From an uncultured Bacteroides sp. (lineage in GTDB: Bacteria; Bacteroidota; Bacteroidia; Bacteroidales; Bacteroidaceae): a stretch of DNA of 26,591 nucleotides. Under the pieces are notes generated by a model, which was given only the letters and a program-made list of their open reading frames with translations, ran no database searches and was not told the DNA's origin. Position 1 is the stretch's first letter. Each line of letters begins with the position of its first letter. Position numbers and translations under genes: made by a program. Of the stretch, positions 7,563 through 16,709 are shown one piece after another. The stretch spans positions 1 to 26,591 of the forward strand of contig USCT01000028.1 of assembly GCA_900553185.1 (NCBI GenBank). The letters run 5' to 3'.

Positions 7563-7581
7563 GGCAGATTTGCAATCTGCC
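7563..7581. repeat. Palindromic repeat copy 7 (REP-like)
   Basis: GGCAGATT-TGC-AATCTGCC core, preceded by CGTGTTCA. It lies 6 bases beyond the stop codon of the minus-strand transporter gene, so its hairpin may help end or protect that mRNA. No T-run follows it. Confidence 0.85.
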
Positions 7582-7587
7582 GGATTT

Positions 7588-8151
7588 TCAGTACAGGAAA
7601 AATCCTGCGATTCCGCAAAGCACAATCAACAAGATAGGATTTACCTTATATCGGTGGGAAGCCACAAAGGTAGCGGCGAACAGCAGGATGCTGATGACAA
7701 TCTGATAGCTATCCGTTCCGAAGTTCTCTCCGTTCATCAGTACCAATGCGGCGGCGGCCAACAGTCCCACTACACCGGGACGGAGACCGGAGAAAACAGC
7801 GGCAACTGCCGGATGTTTCTGATATTTCAGGAAGAACTTACTGATGGCAATCATCAGGATGAACGATGGAAGCACTACCGAGAAAGTGGCCAAGGCAGAA
7901 CCCAAGACGCCGATGGCGTGTGAATAACCGGCATTGACAATGGCTGTATATCCCACGTAAGTGGCCGAATTAATGCCGATGGGGCCTGGGGTCATCTGAC
8001 TGATAGCGATAATATCTGTGAACTCTGAAGAGCTCAGCCATTCGTATCGTGTCACTACTTCGCCTTGAATCATGGAAAGCATGGCATAGCCGCCTCCAAA
8101 TCCGAAAAGACCGATTTTGAAGAATGTATAGAAAAGCTGTAAGAATATCAT
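7588..8151 (-). CDS. Chromate transporter family protein, second half-subunit
   Basis: 187 residues, one CHR domain. The N-terminal motif 'FFKIGLFGFGGGYAMLSMI' and 'ISQMTPGPIGINSATYVGY' are the family signatures, and several hydrophobic helices follow. Short CHR proteins are encoded as pairs that together equal one long ChrA; they probably form a heterodimer in the inner membrane. The start ATG overlaps the stop of the partner gene by four bases (ATGA), so translation is likely coupled. Characterised long members export chromate, but the natural substrate of short pairs in gut anaerobes is not known, and sulfate or another oxyanion is possible. Confidence 0.9.
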   Translation of the reverse strand: MIFLQLFYTFFKIGLFGFGGGYAMLSMIQGEVVTRYEWLSSSEFTDIIAISQMTPGPIGINSATYVGYTAIVNAGYSHAIGVLGSALATFSVVLPSFILMIAISKFFLKYQKHPAVAAVFSGLRPGVVGLLAAAALVLMNGENFGTDSYQIVISILLFAATFVASHRYKVNPILLIVLCGIAGFFLY

Positions 8152-8720
8152 GCGTTGTTTCCTCCTTTGTCTTTGGTTAGTTTCTTGGACTGATAACGGC
8201 CGTAGAAGTATCCTCCAAGACCGCTCAGGATGATGATATAGATGGGTGAGAATCCGACAAGCCAGATAAGCAAAGCTGAAACTACCGGAATCCAGATGTT
8301 ATAGCGGCTGATCTGTGCCGACTTGGCCATCTTGAAGGTAGGAGCGGCAATGAGGGCAACTACTGCCGGACGTATACCTTTAAATACCCGTTCCACAGGT
8401 TCGTAATGCTGGAACTGACGAAAGAAAAGAGCGATGGTCAGAATGATAAGAAACGAAGGCATAACGGTTCCCAGCGCCATCCAGAAAGCTCCCCAGAATT
8501 TCCGGAGCTTATAGCCGATAAAGATGGAAATATTGACAGCGAAGATACCTGGAACCGTCTGCGCTAAAGCCAGCAGGTCCAGAAAGTCTTCCTTGCTAAT
8601 CCATTTTCGCTTGTCTACCAGTTCAGCTTCGATGATGGGAACCATGGCATATCCTCCTCCGATGGTGAATACTCCAATGCGGAAAAAGATGAGAAAAGAT
8701 TTCAGATAAAAGTTTGTCAT
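8148..8720 (-). CDS. Chromate transporter family protein, first half-subunit
   Basis: 190 residues, one CHR domain, with 'FFRIGVFTIGGGYAMVPII', 'LALAQTVPGIFAVNISIFIGYKL' and 'VFKGIRPAVVALI'. The PGP-type motif of its partner is PGI here, a usual difference between the two halves. The C-terminus is a charged tail, KKLTKDKGGNNA. It starts 6 bases after the stop of the hybrid sensor gene and overlaps the next gene by four bases. The three genes therefore look like one transcription unit, with the sensor first. Confidence 0.9.
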   Translation of the reverse strand: MTNFYLKSFLIFFRIGVFTIGGGYAMVPIIEAELVDKRKWISKEDFLDLLALAQTVPGIFAVNISIFIGYKLRKFWGAFWMALGTVMPSFLIILTIALFFRQFQHYEPVERVFKGIRPAVVALIAAPTFKMAKSAQISRYNIWIPVVSALLIWLVGFSPIYIIILSGLGGYFYGRYQSKKLTKDKGGNNA

Positions 8721-8726
8721 ATGTCT

Positions 8727-11700
8727 TTATGCATTGTTTTCTTGTTTCATATAGGTGCTGGGCGGCATGCCGTAAAACTTCTTGAATGTATCTGTGAAAT
8801 ACTTCGGATCGGCAAATCCCATCCGGTCCGAAACTTCAGCCACGGTGTATTTCCGGGTCTTTAGCAGCAAAGCTGCTTCCTGCATGCGGATGTTTCGGAT
8901 GAAATCATTGGGAGCGATACCTGTTAGAGCTTTCAGCTTGTTGTAGAAACTGGTTCGGCTCATATTCATCCGGCTGCATAGTACATCTACCGTCAGATTG
9001 TTTCCTAATTCTTCTTTGATAATCTGGGTTACCCGCTGCATGAATTCATCGTCCAGACTGGTAGGAAGTTGTACTTTAACAGGTTCTTCCGGTAGTTTGG
9101 TTACTTGCTGGCGGTACTGTCGTCGTAACAGTTCGCGGTTCTGTAACAGGCTTTCGATGTGTGCCTTCAATACTACCAAATCGAACGGCTTGACCACATA
9201 CAAATCCGCTTTGGTTTCCAATCCGCTCAGGATATGCGACTGGTCGCCCAAAGCTGTCAGCAGAATAAAGGGAATGTGGCTGGTGTCCAGCTGAGTTTTT
9301 ATACGGTTACACAGTTCATATCCGTCCATTCCTGGCATCATGACATCCGAAATTATCAAATCCGGCATTTGTGTCTTTATCTTTTCCAAAGCGACAATTC
9401 CGTTCTCGGCCCCCATTGTATGGTAATGTGCAGAAAGGCTCTGACAGAGGAATTTCTGTAGGGCTATATTGTCTTCTACAATGAGTATCGTAGGACAGTC
9501 TTTCCGATTGTCTGACTGTGTGGCTTCCTTTTCTTTTCCGGATTCCTGTGCTGTACTTGCATTGAGAACAGATGCTGTTATTTCATTAGTCTCATCGGGA
9601 GAAAGGGTATGTTCCGGTTCATATTGGTACCGGCTGCTCCGTATCGGGAAACTGATCAGAAAACTGGTACCTACATTTTCTGTGCTGTGGAAAGAGATTT
9701 TCCCTTCATGGTTCCGGATGAGCCGATAAGTGAGAAGCATACCGATACCGCTTCCGGTAATGAGCTGGTTGGTGGCGTTTGCTCCTCGGAAAAGGTACTT
9801 GAAGAGTTTCTTCTGGTCCTTCTGTGGAATACCGATACCGGTATCGCTGATGGAGAGTGTCCAGTTTCCTTTATGCTCACCGACTTCTACAGTGACTGTT
9901 CCTCCTTGTAGTGTATATTTCAAGGCATTGGACAGAAGATTACGCAGGATGGAATCTATCTTGTTCTGATCTATCCAGACTTCCAACTCCCGGGAGGCTG
10001 GTTTGAAATGCAAAGACACCCCTTTCCGCTCGGCATACTGCTGGAACTGTTGGAGATATTTGCTCAGGTATTCGTTCAGGTGAGTACGGGTAACCAGTAC
10101 TTTCGAACTGTACAGTTCTTCCTTTTGGAAGTTCATCAGGTTGTTTGCCAGGTTCGAGAGATTGTCTGTGCTTTGAAGGGCCAGTGTCAGGTTCTGCATT
10201 CCTTCCGGAGTCAGTTGTTCGCTCTTTTGAATTTCGGCCAACGGTGCCTTGATGAGGGTAAGCGGGGTACGTATGTCATGAGCGGTATGCACAAAAAAAT
10301 TAATCTTCTCTTGTGAAATACGCCGGTCTTTCCGAATCATCTGGTAACGGGTATACAGGTAGACAGCTCCTACCGTCAACAGAATATAGAGTGTGAAAGC
10401 CCAATAGGATAACCAGAAAGGTGGAAGGACTGTTATTTCCAGTTCGCGTTCCTGAAATACCTGGTGGGTATCCATCAGGATGGCACGTACCTTCAATGTA
10501 TAAGTGCCTGGTGAGAGGTTGGTATAACGGATGGTGCCGTTGGCCGAAGGTTGTGACCAGGTATCGAAGAATCCTTCCAGTTTCCAGCTGTAGTGGATAT
10601 TAGAAGGATTGTCGTAATTGATGGAAGAAACCTGCATGGAGAAGGAATTCTGGTCGTAGTCCAGCGTCAGTTCCTGTGTTTCGTTGATGAGGCGGGTCAA
10701 CGGAGAACCTTTTTCTCCGGGATGTACCGACTGGTAGTTGATGGTCAGGTTACTGAAGACCATCTGACTGGTGAATTTCTCAGGTAAGTTTAAACTGTCC
10801 GGCAGGATAAAAGCTCCTTCGTTACTGCCCAGGATGAGTTTTCCGGATCGGGTGCGGATGGCTGCGCTTTGAGTGAAACTGTTGGATGGGAACCCCTGTT
10901 CCTTGGTCCAGTTGATGATTTCTTTCTTTTTCACATACAGCTGGCTCAGACAGCTGGCGGTACCCATGAAGATATCTCCGTACCGGTTCGGTACAATGCT
11001 GTAGATATTGTTGGATGTCAGCCCGCTGTTTTGGGTATTGTAGTTTTCTATCTGGTTAGTACGGTTATCAATAACAAACAATCCTTCCGAATAGGTACCC
11101 AGATAGGTATATCTGCCGTCGGGAGTCTGGTAAATGGTATTGATTCCCCCCATGCGGTTGTCGTCGGCATAGGCGGTCAGTTGTCTGGATATCTTATCGA
11201 ATACGTAGAGTCCTTGAGTCGTGCCTATCCACATTCGTTTTTCGTCATAGGTAGTGATGTTTGTTATGGGGTAGGGGGCATTGTATATTTCAGACTGCCC
11301 GGTTTCCGCATCGTATTTCCGGAAACTGTACGCTCCTCCCATCCAGAACATGCCGTCTTTGTCTTTATACAGGCTGCGGATGTATTTGTCGGGCATCATG
11401 CGTGGGGAATCCGCCATCTGTGGCGTGAATGTCACTTGATGGGTTCTTTTGTTGATGCGGTAGATGCCGGACATATATCCGCCTACCATGATTATGCCCG
11501 GAGTAGTTTCGCACAGGGAAATGAAGATACGGTTATCGTTAGGGGTATCTTTGCTGTTGGCTGTGATGTAGTTGGTCCATAGATTGCGGCCCGCAGAATA
11601 GCAGCTGATTCCGTTGCTGGTAGCGAACCAGATATCACCGTCAGAATCTTCAAAAATAGCATTTACCCGATTGTCTATCAGTGAATTGGAACGGTCTGGC

Positions 11701-12743
11701 GAGTGCCGTAACTGTGTGTAGGCCGGATAGAGCTCTGAATAGATGGTGATTCCTGTCGGGTATGTGACATTCCATATCTGACGCTTCTCGTCTACATACA
11801 GGTCCTTGATGATGCTTCCGTTCATCTTGTTCGGACTTTCATAGTCTTCTTTCAGCAGATGTTTCATCTGATAGGTCTGCATATCGAGTGTATAGACACC
11901 GTCTGCATCGGTGGCTATCAGTACTTCCTGTTTGCCGGGCGACGGATAGGGCTTGATGACATTGATTCCTACGTCTTTCAATGAATTTCCCAGATTCAAG
12001 ACAGTACCTTTGTCTACCTGATAGACAAACAGACTGTTTTGTACGGTATTGATAAGCAATTGCTTGGTCTGTGGATGGTAATACAGGTAGCTGAAGCGAA
12101 GCTTGGGGTTCTGATAAATCCGTTTTACCAGACTGGGCTTATCCGGATAGAACTGTACCTGATAAATGTCTGAAATGGTAGAAAAATAGAAAATGGATGA
12201 ATCTCCTTCAGTGATGCTGGTAATCTCGTTGGCGACTTTTTCATAGACAGTCTCGAAACGTTGGGTATCTGTGTAGAAACGCACAATGCGGTTTCCACAG
12301 CAGAACCAGAGCCTGTCGCTGCTGTCGAAATAGGTCGCGGTAATGGGAGACTGTTTCAGATGAGGAAATTGGGCATAGAAATCGAAATCAAGTTTGAATG
12401 TATCTTGTAGTTCATTATATTGGAATACGTAACCGTCTTTTCCATACACCCATAAGTCGTGGTTCGAACTGTTGGTGATACGGTTCATATCCGGAAAAAA
12501 ACTGATTGCCTTGTTGTCTTTCCGTAGTTCATAAGGTGTGAAATTTTTTCCGTCAAAACGGTCCATGCCCTGGTGAGTCAGAATCCACATGTATCCGCGG
12601 CTATCTTTGTTGATAGCCAGTACACGACGGCTGCTGAGGCCTTCTGAGGTACCGATATATTTATAGATTTGAGCAGATACAGGTAAGGCGACCAGCAAAA
12701 AGAGAAGCAGACTGGATATGTATAAAGACAATTTCCGTATCAT
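8727..12743 (-). CDS. Hybrid two-component sensor/response regulator (HTCS)
   Basis: 1338 residues, the usual length. A signal peptide (to about residue 24, 'LPVSA-QIY') leads to a periplasmic two-bladed propeller sensor with Reg_prop repeats ('GYMWILTHQGMDRFDG', 'DIWFATSNGISCYS', 'RMWIGTTQGLYVF'). Then come a Y_Y_Y domain near residues 680-755, a transmembrane helix near 775-798, HisKA with phospho-acceptor His822 in 'HTAHDIRTPLTL', an HATPase domain (about 915-1030, 'DTGIGIP', 'GSGIGM'), a receiver domain (about 1084-1200, phosphorylated Asp1133 in 'SDVMMPGMDG') and an AraC-type DNA-binding domain (about 1245-1335). All phosphorelay residues look intact. HTCS proteins usually sense glycans and control neighbouring polysaccharide loci; here no SusC/SusD or glycoside hydrolase gene is in view, and a transporter pair follows at once. 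Confidence 0.95.
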   Translation of the reverse strand: MIRKLSLYISSLLLFLLVALPVSAQIYKYIGTSEGLSSRRVLAINKDSRGYMWILTHQGMDRFDGKNFTPYELRKDNKAISFFPDMNRITNSSNHDLWVYGKDGYVFQYNELQDTFKLDFDFYAQFPHLKQSPITATYFDSSDRLWFCCGNRIVRFYTDTQRFETVYEKVANEITSITEGDSSIFYFSTISDIYQVQFYPDKPSLVKRIYQNPKLRFSYLYYHPQTKQLLINTVQNSLFVYQVDKGTVLNLGNSLKDVGINVIKPYPSPGKQEVLIATDADGVYTLDMQTYQMKHLLKEDYESPNKMNGSIIKDLYVDEKRQIWNVTYPTGITIYSELYPAYTQLRHSPDRSNSLIDNRVNAIFEDSDGDIWFATSNGISCYSAGRNLWTNYITANSKDTPNDNRIFISLCETTPGIIMVGGYMSGIYRINKRTHQVTFTPQMADSPRMMPDKYIRSLYKDKDGMFWMGGAYSFRKYDAETGQSEIYNAPYPITNITTYDEKRMWIGTTQGLYVFDKISRQLTAYADDNRMGGINTIYQTPDGRYTYLGTYSEGLFVIDNRTNQIENYNTQNSGLTSNNIYSIVPNRYGDIFMGTASCLSQLYVKKKEIINWTKEQGFPSNSFTQSAAIRTRSGKLILGSNEGAFILPDSLNLPEKFTSQMVFSNLTINYQSVHPGEKGSPLTRLINETQELTLDYDQNSFSMQVSSINYDNPSNIHYSWKLEGFFDTWSQPSANGTIRYTNLSPGTYTLKVRAILMDTHQVFQERELEITVLPPFWLSYWAFTLYILLTVGAVYLYTRYQMIRKDRRISQEKINFFVHTAHDIRTPLTLIKAPLAEIQKSEQLTPEGMQNLTLALQSTDNLSNLANNLMNFQKEELYSSKVLVTRTHLNEYLSKYLQQFQQYAERKGVSLHFKPASRELEVWIDQNKIDSILRNLLSNALKYTLQGGTVTVEVGEHKGNWTLSISDTGIGIPQKDQKKLFKYLFRGANATNQLITGSGIGMLLTYRLIRNHEGKISFHSTENVGTSFLISFPIRSSRYQYEPEHTLSPDETNEITASVLNASTAQESGKEKEATQSDNRKDCPTILIVEDNIALQKFLCQSLSAHYHTMGAENGIVALEKIKTQMPDLIISDVMMPGMDGYELCNRIKTQLDTSHIPFILLTALGDQSHILSGLETKADLYVVKPFDLVVLKAHIESLLQNRELLRRQYRQQVTKLPEEPVKVQLPTSLDDEFMQRVTQIIKEELGNNLTVDVLCSRMNMSRTSFYNKLKALTGIAPNDFIRNIRMQEAALLLKTRKYTVAEVSDRMGFADPKYFTDTFKKFYGMPPSTYMKQENNA

Positions 12744-12770
12744 ATAATTTCTACTAAAAATAGAGTCTCA

Positions 12771-12810
12771 TAAAAAAGGGTTTCCCCCGCTGGTAACAGG
12801 GGGAAAACCC
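12771..12810 (-). terminator. Intrinsic terminator of purL
   Basis: GGGTTTCCCCC (12778-12788) pairs with GGGGGAAAACCC (12799-12810) across a ten-base loop. On the minus strand the hairpin is followed by a run of six T (12777-12772). It lies about 45 bases beyond the purL stop, so it should separate purL from the sensor gene that begins at 12743. Confidence 0.88.
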
Positions 12811-12854
12811 TTAGAGAATTTATTCAGTTAAACTCCGGTCGGTAAGGCCGAAAA

Positions 12855-15800
12855 TTATTTCTGCATATGGGCTTCTACCCATTTACGTGCATTGACGAAG
12901 GCTTCCATCCATGGGGTAATCTGATCTTCTTTCACACGGTCTGCCGGGTAATAGGCATTTTCCCATGGGAAGCAGGCACGTTCCAGATGCGGCATCATGG
13001 CCAGGTGGCGTCCGTCTTGCGAAGCAATACCGGCAATGCTGTAGTCTGAACCGTTCGGGTTACCCGGATATTCATCGTATGAATATTTCAGAACTACGTT
13101 ATAATGGTCTTCCGGATAAGGCAATGAGAATTTACCTTCGCCATGAGCCACCCAGATTCCTAATTTGGATCCGCTTAATGAGCCAAACATCACGCTGCGG
13201 TTCATAGGAACGGTTACGCCGACAAAGGCTGATTCGAACTTGTGAGAATCATTGTGCAGCATTTTGCCTTTTTTCTTGTCTTCCGGAGTTACGAGCCCTA
13301 ATTCCATCATCAGCTGACAGCCGTTGCAGACTCCCAGTGACAATGTATCCTCTCGTGCGTAGAAGTTGTCGAGTGCGGCTTTGGCTTTAGGATTGAACAG
13401 GAAAGTTCCAGCCCATCCTTTGGCTGATCCCAAAACGTCGGAGTTGGAGAATCCTCCACAGTAAACCACCATGTTGATGTCTTCCAGTGTCTCGCGTCCG
13501 CTTACCAGGTCGGTCATCGTAACGTCTTTTACGTCGAAACCTGCCAAATACAGCATGTAAGCCATTTCGCGTTCGCCGTTAGTTCCTTTTTCACGGATGA
13601 TGGCTGCCTTGATACCGCTTGGGGTACAGCGGTCTGGATTCAGGCCGAACTGTGACAGCTTGCCGGTAAATGATTTGTCGAATACGAATTCTAGAGGCTG
13701 TTGCTTGTAGTTTTCAAAACGTTTCTTGGCACATCCGTTCATGCTTTGCTTGCGGTCAAGCAGGTATGAAGTTGAATACCACACGTCACGCAGGTAATCG
13801 ATGCCAAACTGATAAGTCGCTCCGTCTTTTGATACCAGAATGTGTCGTTCATCGGTCGGTTTACCCAACTTGACATATCCTATGCCTGCATCTTCCAGAA
13901 TCTTCTTTACTTCTGCTTTGTGCTTGTCGGCTACCTGGATAACGATACCTGGATTTTCGGCAAACAAAACTTTTACGATGTCATGATCCTTGAACTTGTC
14001 AAGATCAATTTCCATACCGCCTTCTACGTTGGCGAAGCACATTTCAAGCAAGGTCGTAATTAAACCGCCGGCAGAAATGTCGTGTCCTGCCAGAATCAGG
14101 CCTTTGTTGATCAGTTCCTGAACAGCCATAAATGCGTCGCGGAAATATTCCGGATTCTGTACGGTAGGAACGTCATCGCCGATTTTGTTCAATGATTGGG
14201 CAAATGCGGAACCTCCCAGACGAAGCTGGTCAAAGCTGAAGTCGATATGATAGAACGTTGTCTTTTCTTTGTTGACCATTACTGGCGATACTACTTTCTT
14301 GACATCAGAAACTTCACCTCCGGCTGAAACAATGACGGTTCCCGGGCTGATGATCTTTTCACCGTTCGGATATTTCTGTGTCATGGACAAAGAGTCCTTA
14401 CCCGTAGGCACGTTGATCTGAAGTTCACAACAGAAATCAGACAAAGCCTTGACAGCTTTGTACAGACGGGCATCTTCTCCTTCTTGTGAACGGCATGGCC
14501 ACATCCAGTTGGCAGACAGAGAAATACTGTCCATTCCTTCGGCCAGTGGTGCCCATACCAGGTTGGTCAAGGCTTCGGAAACAGCCAATACGGAACCGGC
14601 TTCCGGATTGGCCAGTGCAGCTTGTGGAGCATGTCCCAAGGCGGTGGCAATACCTTTTTCACCCCGATAATCGAGCGCTACTACACCACAGTCGCTCAAT
14701 GGCAGTTGCAATTCTCCCTGACATTGCTGGCGGGCAATCTTTCCGGTTACGGAGCGGTCTACCTTGTTGGTCAGCCAGTCTTTACAAGCTACGGCTTCCA
14801 GCTGCAATACATTATTTATATAGTCGTTCAGCTTCGTTACGTCGTAAGAAACATTTTCGTAGTGGCGTTCTACAGTCTTGTCGACCATGTAGGTCTTCGG
14901 AGAAGAACCAAACATCTGGTCTACGGCCAGGTCGAACGGACGGACTCCGTCTGCCTGTTCGAAAGCAAAACGGTGGTCGCCTGTTGTTTCACCGACAACA
15001 TACATCGGAGCACGTTCACGCTCGGCTATTTTCTTTACGTGTTCGATGGATTTTTCATCGATCAGCAATCCCATGCGTTCCTGTGATTCGTTGGCGATGA
15101 TTTCCTTGGCCGACAGGGTTTCGTCACCGATAGGAAGTTTGTCCATGTGGATCAATCCTCCACAGTCTTCTACCAGTTCCGACAGACAGTTTACGTGTCC
15201 GGCAGAGCCGTGGTCGTGAATGGATACGATGGGGTTTGTCTCTTCTTCGCACAGCGAACGTACTACGTTGTAGGCACGTTTCTGCATTTCTGCATTGGCA
15301 CGTTGTACAGCATTCAATTCGATACCTGAAGAATAGCGTCCGGTTTCAACAGAAGATACGGAACCACCTCCCAGACCAATGCGGTAGTTGTCACCACCCA
15401 ATACTACGATTTCATTTCCGGCTGTAGGAGTACCTTTCAGACAGTCGCGCTGAGTGCCGTAGCCTACGCCTCCGGCCAGCATGATAACTTTGTCGTACGC
15501 ATATTTTTCGCCGTTTTCCTGATGTTCGAATGTCAGTACGGAACCACAGATAAGCGGTTGTCCGAATTTGTTTCCGAAATCGGAAGCACCGTTTGAGGCT
15601 TTGATCAGGATCTGTTCCGGTGTCTGGTATAACCATTTGCGTACAGGCAGGATGTTTTCCCATTCGCGTCCTTCATCGGTACGCGGATATGAAGTCATAT
15701 AGACGGCGGTACCGGCAATCGGCCAGGATCCTTTACCACCACCCATACGGTCGCGGATTTCACCGCCGGTACCGGTTGAAGCGCCGTTGAACGGTTCTAC

Positions 15801-16562
15801 AGTAGTCGGAAAGTTATGGGTTTCAGCTTTCAGTGAGATTACGGTTTTGATGTCTTTGATGACGAAGTAATCGGAGGTTGCATGGTTTTGTGGAGCAAAC
15901 TGTTCTACGACAGGTCCTTCGGCAAAAGCGACATTATCCTTGTAAGCCGAAATGATTTTATTGGGATTTTCCTGAGTTGTTTTTTTAATCATTTGGAAGA
16001 GGGAAGATTCCATTTCCTGTCCGTCGATGATAAAGGTTCCTCCGAATATTTTATGACGGCAGTGCTCTGAGTTGATTTGGGCGAATCCGAATACTTCAGA
16101 ATCGGTCAGTTTGCGTCCCAGATCCTTTTCTACTTTCAGTAGATAATCCATTTCCTCGCGGGAGAGGGCCAATCCTTCTTTCTCGTTATATTCTTCCAGA
16201 TTTTCAATGTAGATGATTGGTTGTGGTTTGATGTTGACATCGAATACATGTTGATCGAGCCCCTTGTACATACGTTGGAGCATCGGATCGTATTCAGCGT
16301 TTTCATCTTTTACCGGAAAATACTCTTCGATACGGCGAATGCCGCTTAAACCCATGTTTTGAGTGATTTCCACCGCATTGGTACTCCACGGAGTAATCAT
16401 CTCACGGCGCGGACCGATGAAACAACCTTTCAGATTGTCTTCGGTTTCTACAGTGGCTTCACTGTAAAGCCAGCACAATTTCTTGATATCTTCAGCACTC
16501 AACTCTTTGTTGCAGGCTGTGGCTATCACACTGTTTGTGGGGGTTCTGAAAAATAGAATCAT
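12855..16562 (-). CDS. purL: Phosphoribosylformylglycinamidine synthase
   Basis: 1235 residues, the large single-chain form. It converts FGAR, ATP and glutamine to FGAM in purine synthesis, in the cytoplasm. An N-terminal domain leads to 'FAQINSEHCRHKIFGG' (about residues 165-180). The first AIRS-like core has 'ETHNFPTTVEPFNGASTGTGGEIRD' and 'GSAGHVNCLSELVEDCGG'. The second has 'VPTGKDSLSMT' and 'AGHDISAGGL'. The glutamine amidotransferase domain follows, with catalytic Cys1079 in 'LGVCNGCQLM' and 'HGEGKF' near the end. Nothing is missing. It is transcribed alone, divergent from the LysE operon, with a strong terminator after it. Confidence 0.97.
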   Translation of the reverse strand: MILFFRTPTNSVIATACNKELSAEDIKKLCWLYSEATVETEDNLKGCFIGPRREMITPWSTNAVEITQNMGLSGIRRIEEYFPVKDENAEYDPMLQRMYKGLDQHVFDVNIKPQPIIYIENLEEYNEKEGLALSREEMDYLLKVEKDLGRKLTDSEVFGFAQINSEHCRHKIFGGTFIIDGQEMESSLFQMIKKTTQENPNKIISAYKDNVAFAEGPVVEQFAPQNHATSDYFVIKDIKTVISLKAETHNFPTTVEPFNGASTGTGGEIRDRMGGGKGSWPIAGTAVYMTSYPRTDEGREWENILPVRKWLYQTPEQILIKASNGASDFGNKFGQPLICGSVLTFEHQENGEKYAYDKVIMLAGGVGYGTQRDCLKGTPTAGNEIVVLGGDNYRIGLGGGSVSSVETGRYSSGIELNAVQRANAEMQKRAYNVVRSLCEEETNPIVSIHDHGSAGHVNCLSELVEDCGGLIHMDKLPIGDETLSAKEIIANESQERMGLLIDEKSIEHVKKIAERERAPMYVVGETTGDHRFAFEQADGVRPFDLAVDQMFGSSPKTYMVDKTVERHYENVSYDVTKLNDYINNVLQLEAVACKDWLTNKVDRSVTGKIARQQCQGELQLPLSDCGVVALDYRGEKGIATALGHAPQAALANPEAGSVLAVSEALTNLVWAPLAEGMDSISLSANWMWPCRSQEGEDARLYKAVKALSDFCCELQINVPTGKDSLSMTQKYPNGEKIISPGTVIVSAGGEVSDVKKVVSPVMVNKEKTTFYHIDFSFDQLRLGGSAFAQSLNKIGDDVPTVQNPEYFRDAFMAVQELINKGLILAGHDISAGGLITTLLEMCFANVEGGMEIDLDKFKDHDIVKVLFAENPGIVIQVADKHKAEVKKILEDAGIGYVKLGKPTDERHILVSKDGATYQFGIDYLRDVWYSTSYLLDRKQSMNGCAKKRFENYKQQPLEFVFDKSFTGKLSQFGLNPDRCTPSGIKAAIIREKGTNGEREMAYMLYLAGFDVKDVTMTDLVSGRETLEDINMVVYCGGFSNSDVLGSAKGWAGTFLFNPKAKAALDNFYAREDTLSLGVCNGCQLMMELGLVTPEDKKKGKMLHNDSHKFESAFVGVTVPMNRSVMFGSLSGSKLGIWVAHGEGKFSLPYPEDHYNVVLKYSYDEYPGNPNGSDYSIAGIASQDGRHLAMMPHLERACFPWENAYYPADRVKEDQITPWMEAFVNARKWVEAHMQK

Positions 16563-16625
16563 AGTTCTTCTTTATTTATTATAGATAGTATTTCAAGTGT
16601 GTCCTGATATGCTTTAATTGGTATG

Positions 16626-16656
16626 CAAAGTTACATAAAACCCCGTTTGTAAGAAA
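16626..16656 (-). promoter_or_regulatory. Probable purL promoter
   Basis: On the minus strand a TAACTTTG box (16633-16626) matches TAnnTTTG. A TTTC (16656-16653) lies 19 bases upstream as an imperfect -33 box. Transcription would begin near 16620, leaving a leader of about 58 bases. I saw no purine riboswitch in that leader. Confidence 0.5.
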
Positions 16657-16709
16657 GAAAATAAGAATGAAATATAGGTACTTTCATAAAAAAGTATCAT
16701 CTTTGCAGT

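Noticed and set aside
7427..7923. Short frames containing the 'RQICNLPDF'-type sequence
   Set aside because: That sequence is just the translation of the palindromic repeat, a common source of false small genes; one of the frames also runs antisense into the transporter gene.
10869..11582. 237-residue plus-strand frame inside the hybrid sensor gene
   Set aside because: It is antisense to the propeller repeats of a full-length sensor protein, with no domain of its own and no promoter.
14486..15100. 204-residue plus-strand frame inside purL
   Set aside because: purL is intact on the other strand; this frame is basic, Pro/Arg/Ser-rich and has the look of a non-coding shadow.
16563..16625. Purine riboswitch in the purL leader
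   Set aside because: The leader is only about 60 bases and shows no three-way-junction pairing.
16698..16705. CATCTTTG as the -7 box of the LysE promoter
   Set aside because: It lies 4 bases before the start codon, has no matching -33 box, and would make the mRNA leaderless. The LysE operon promoter is left unassigned.
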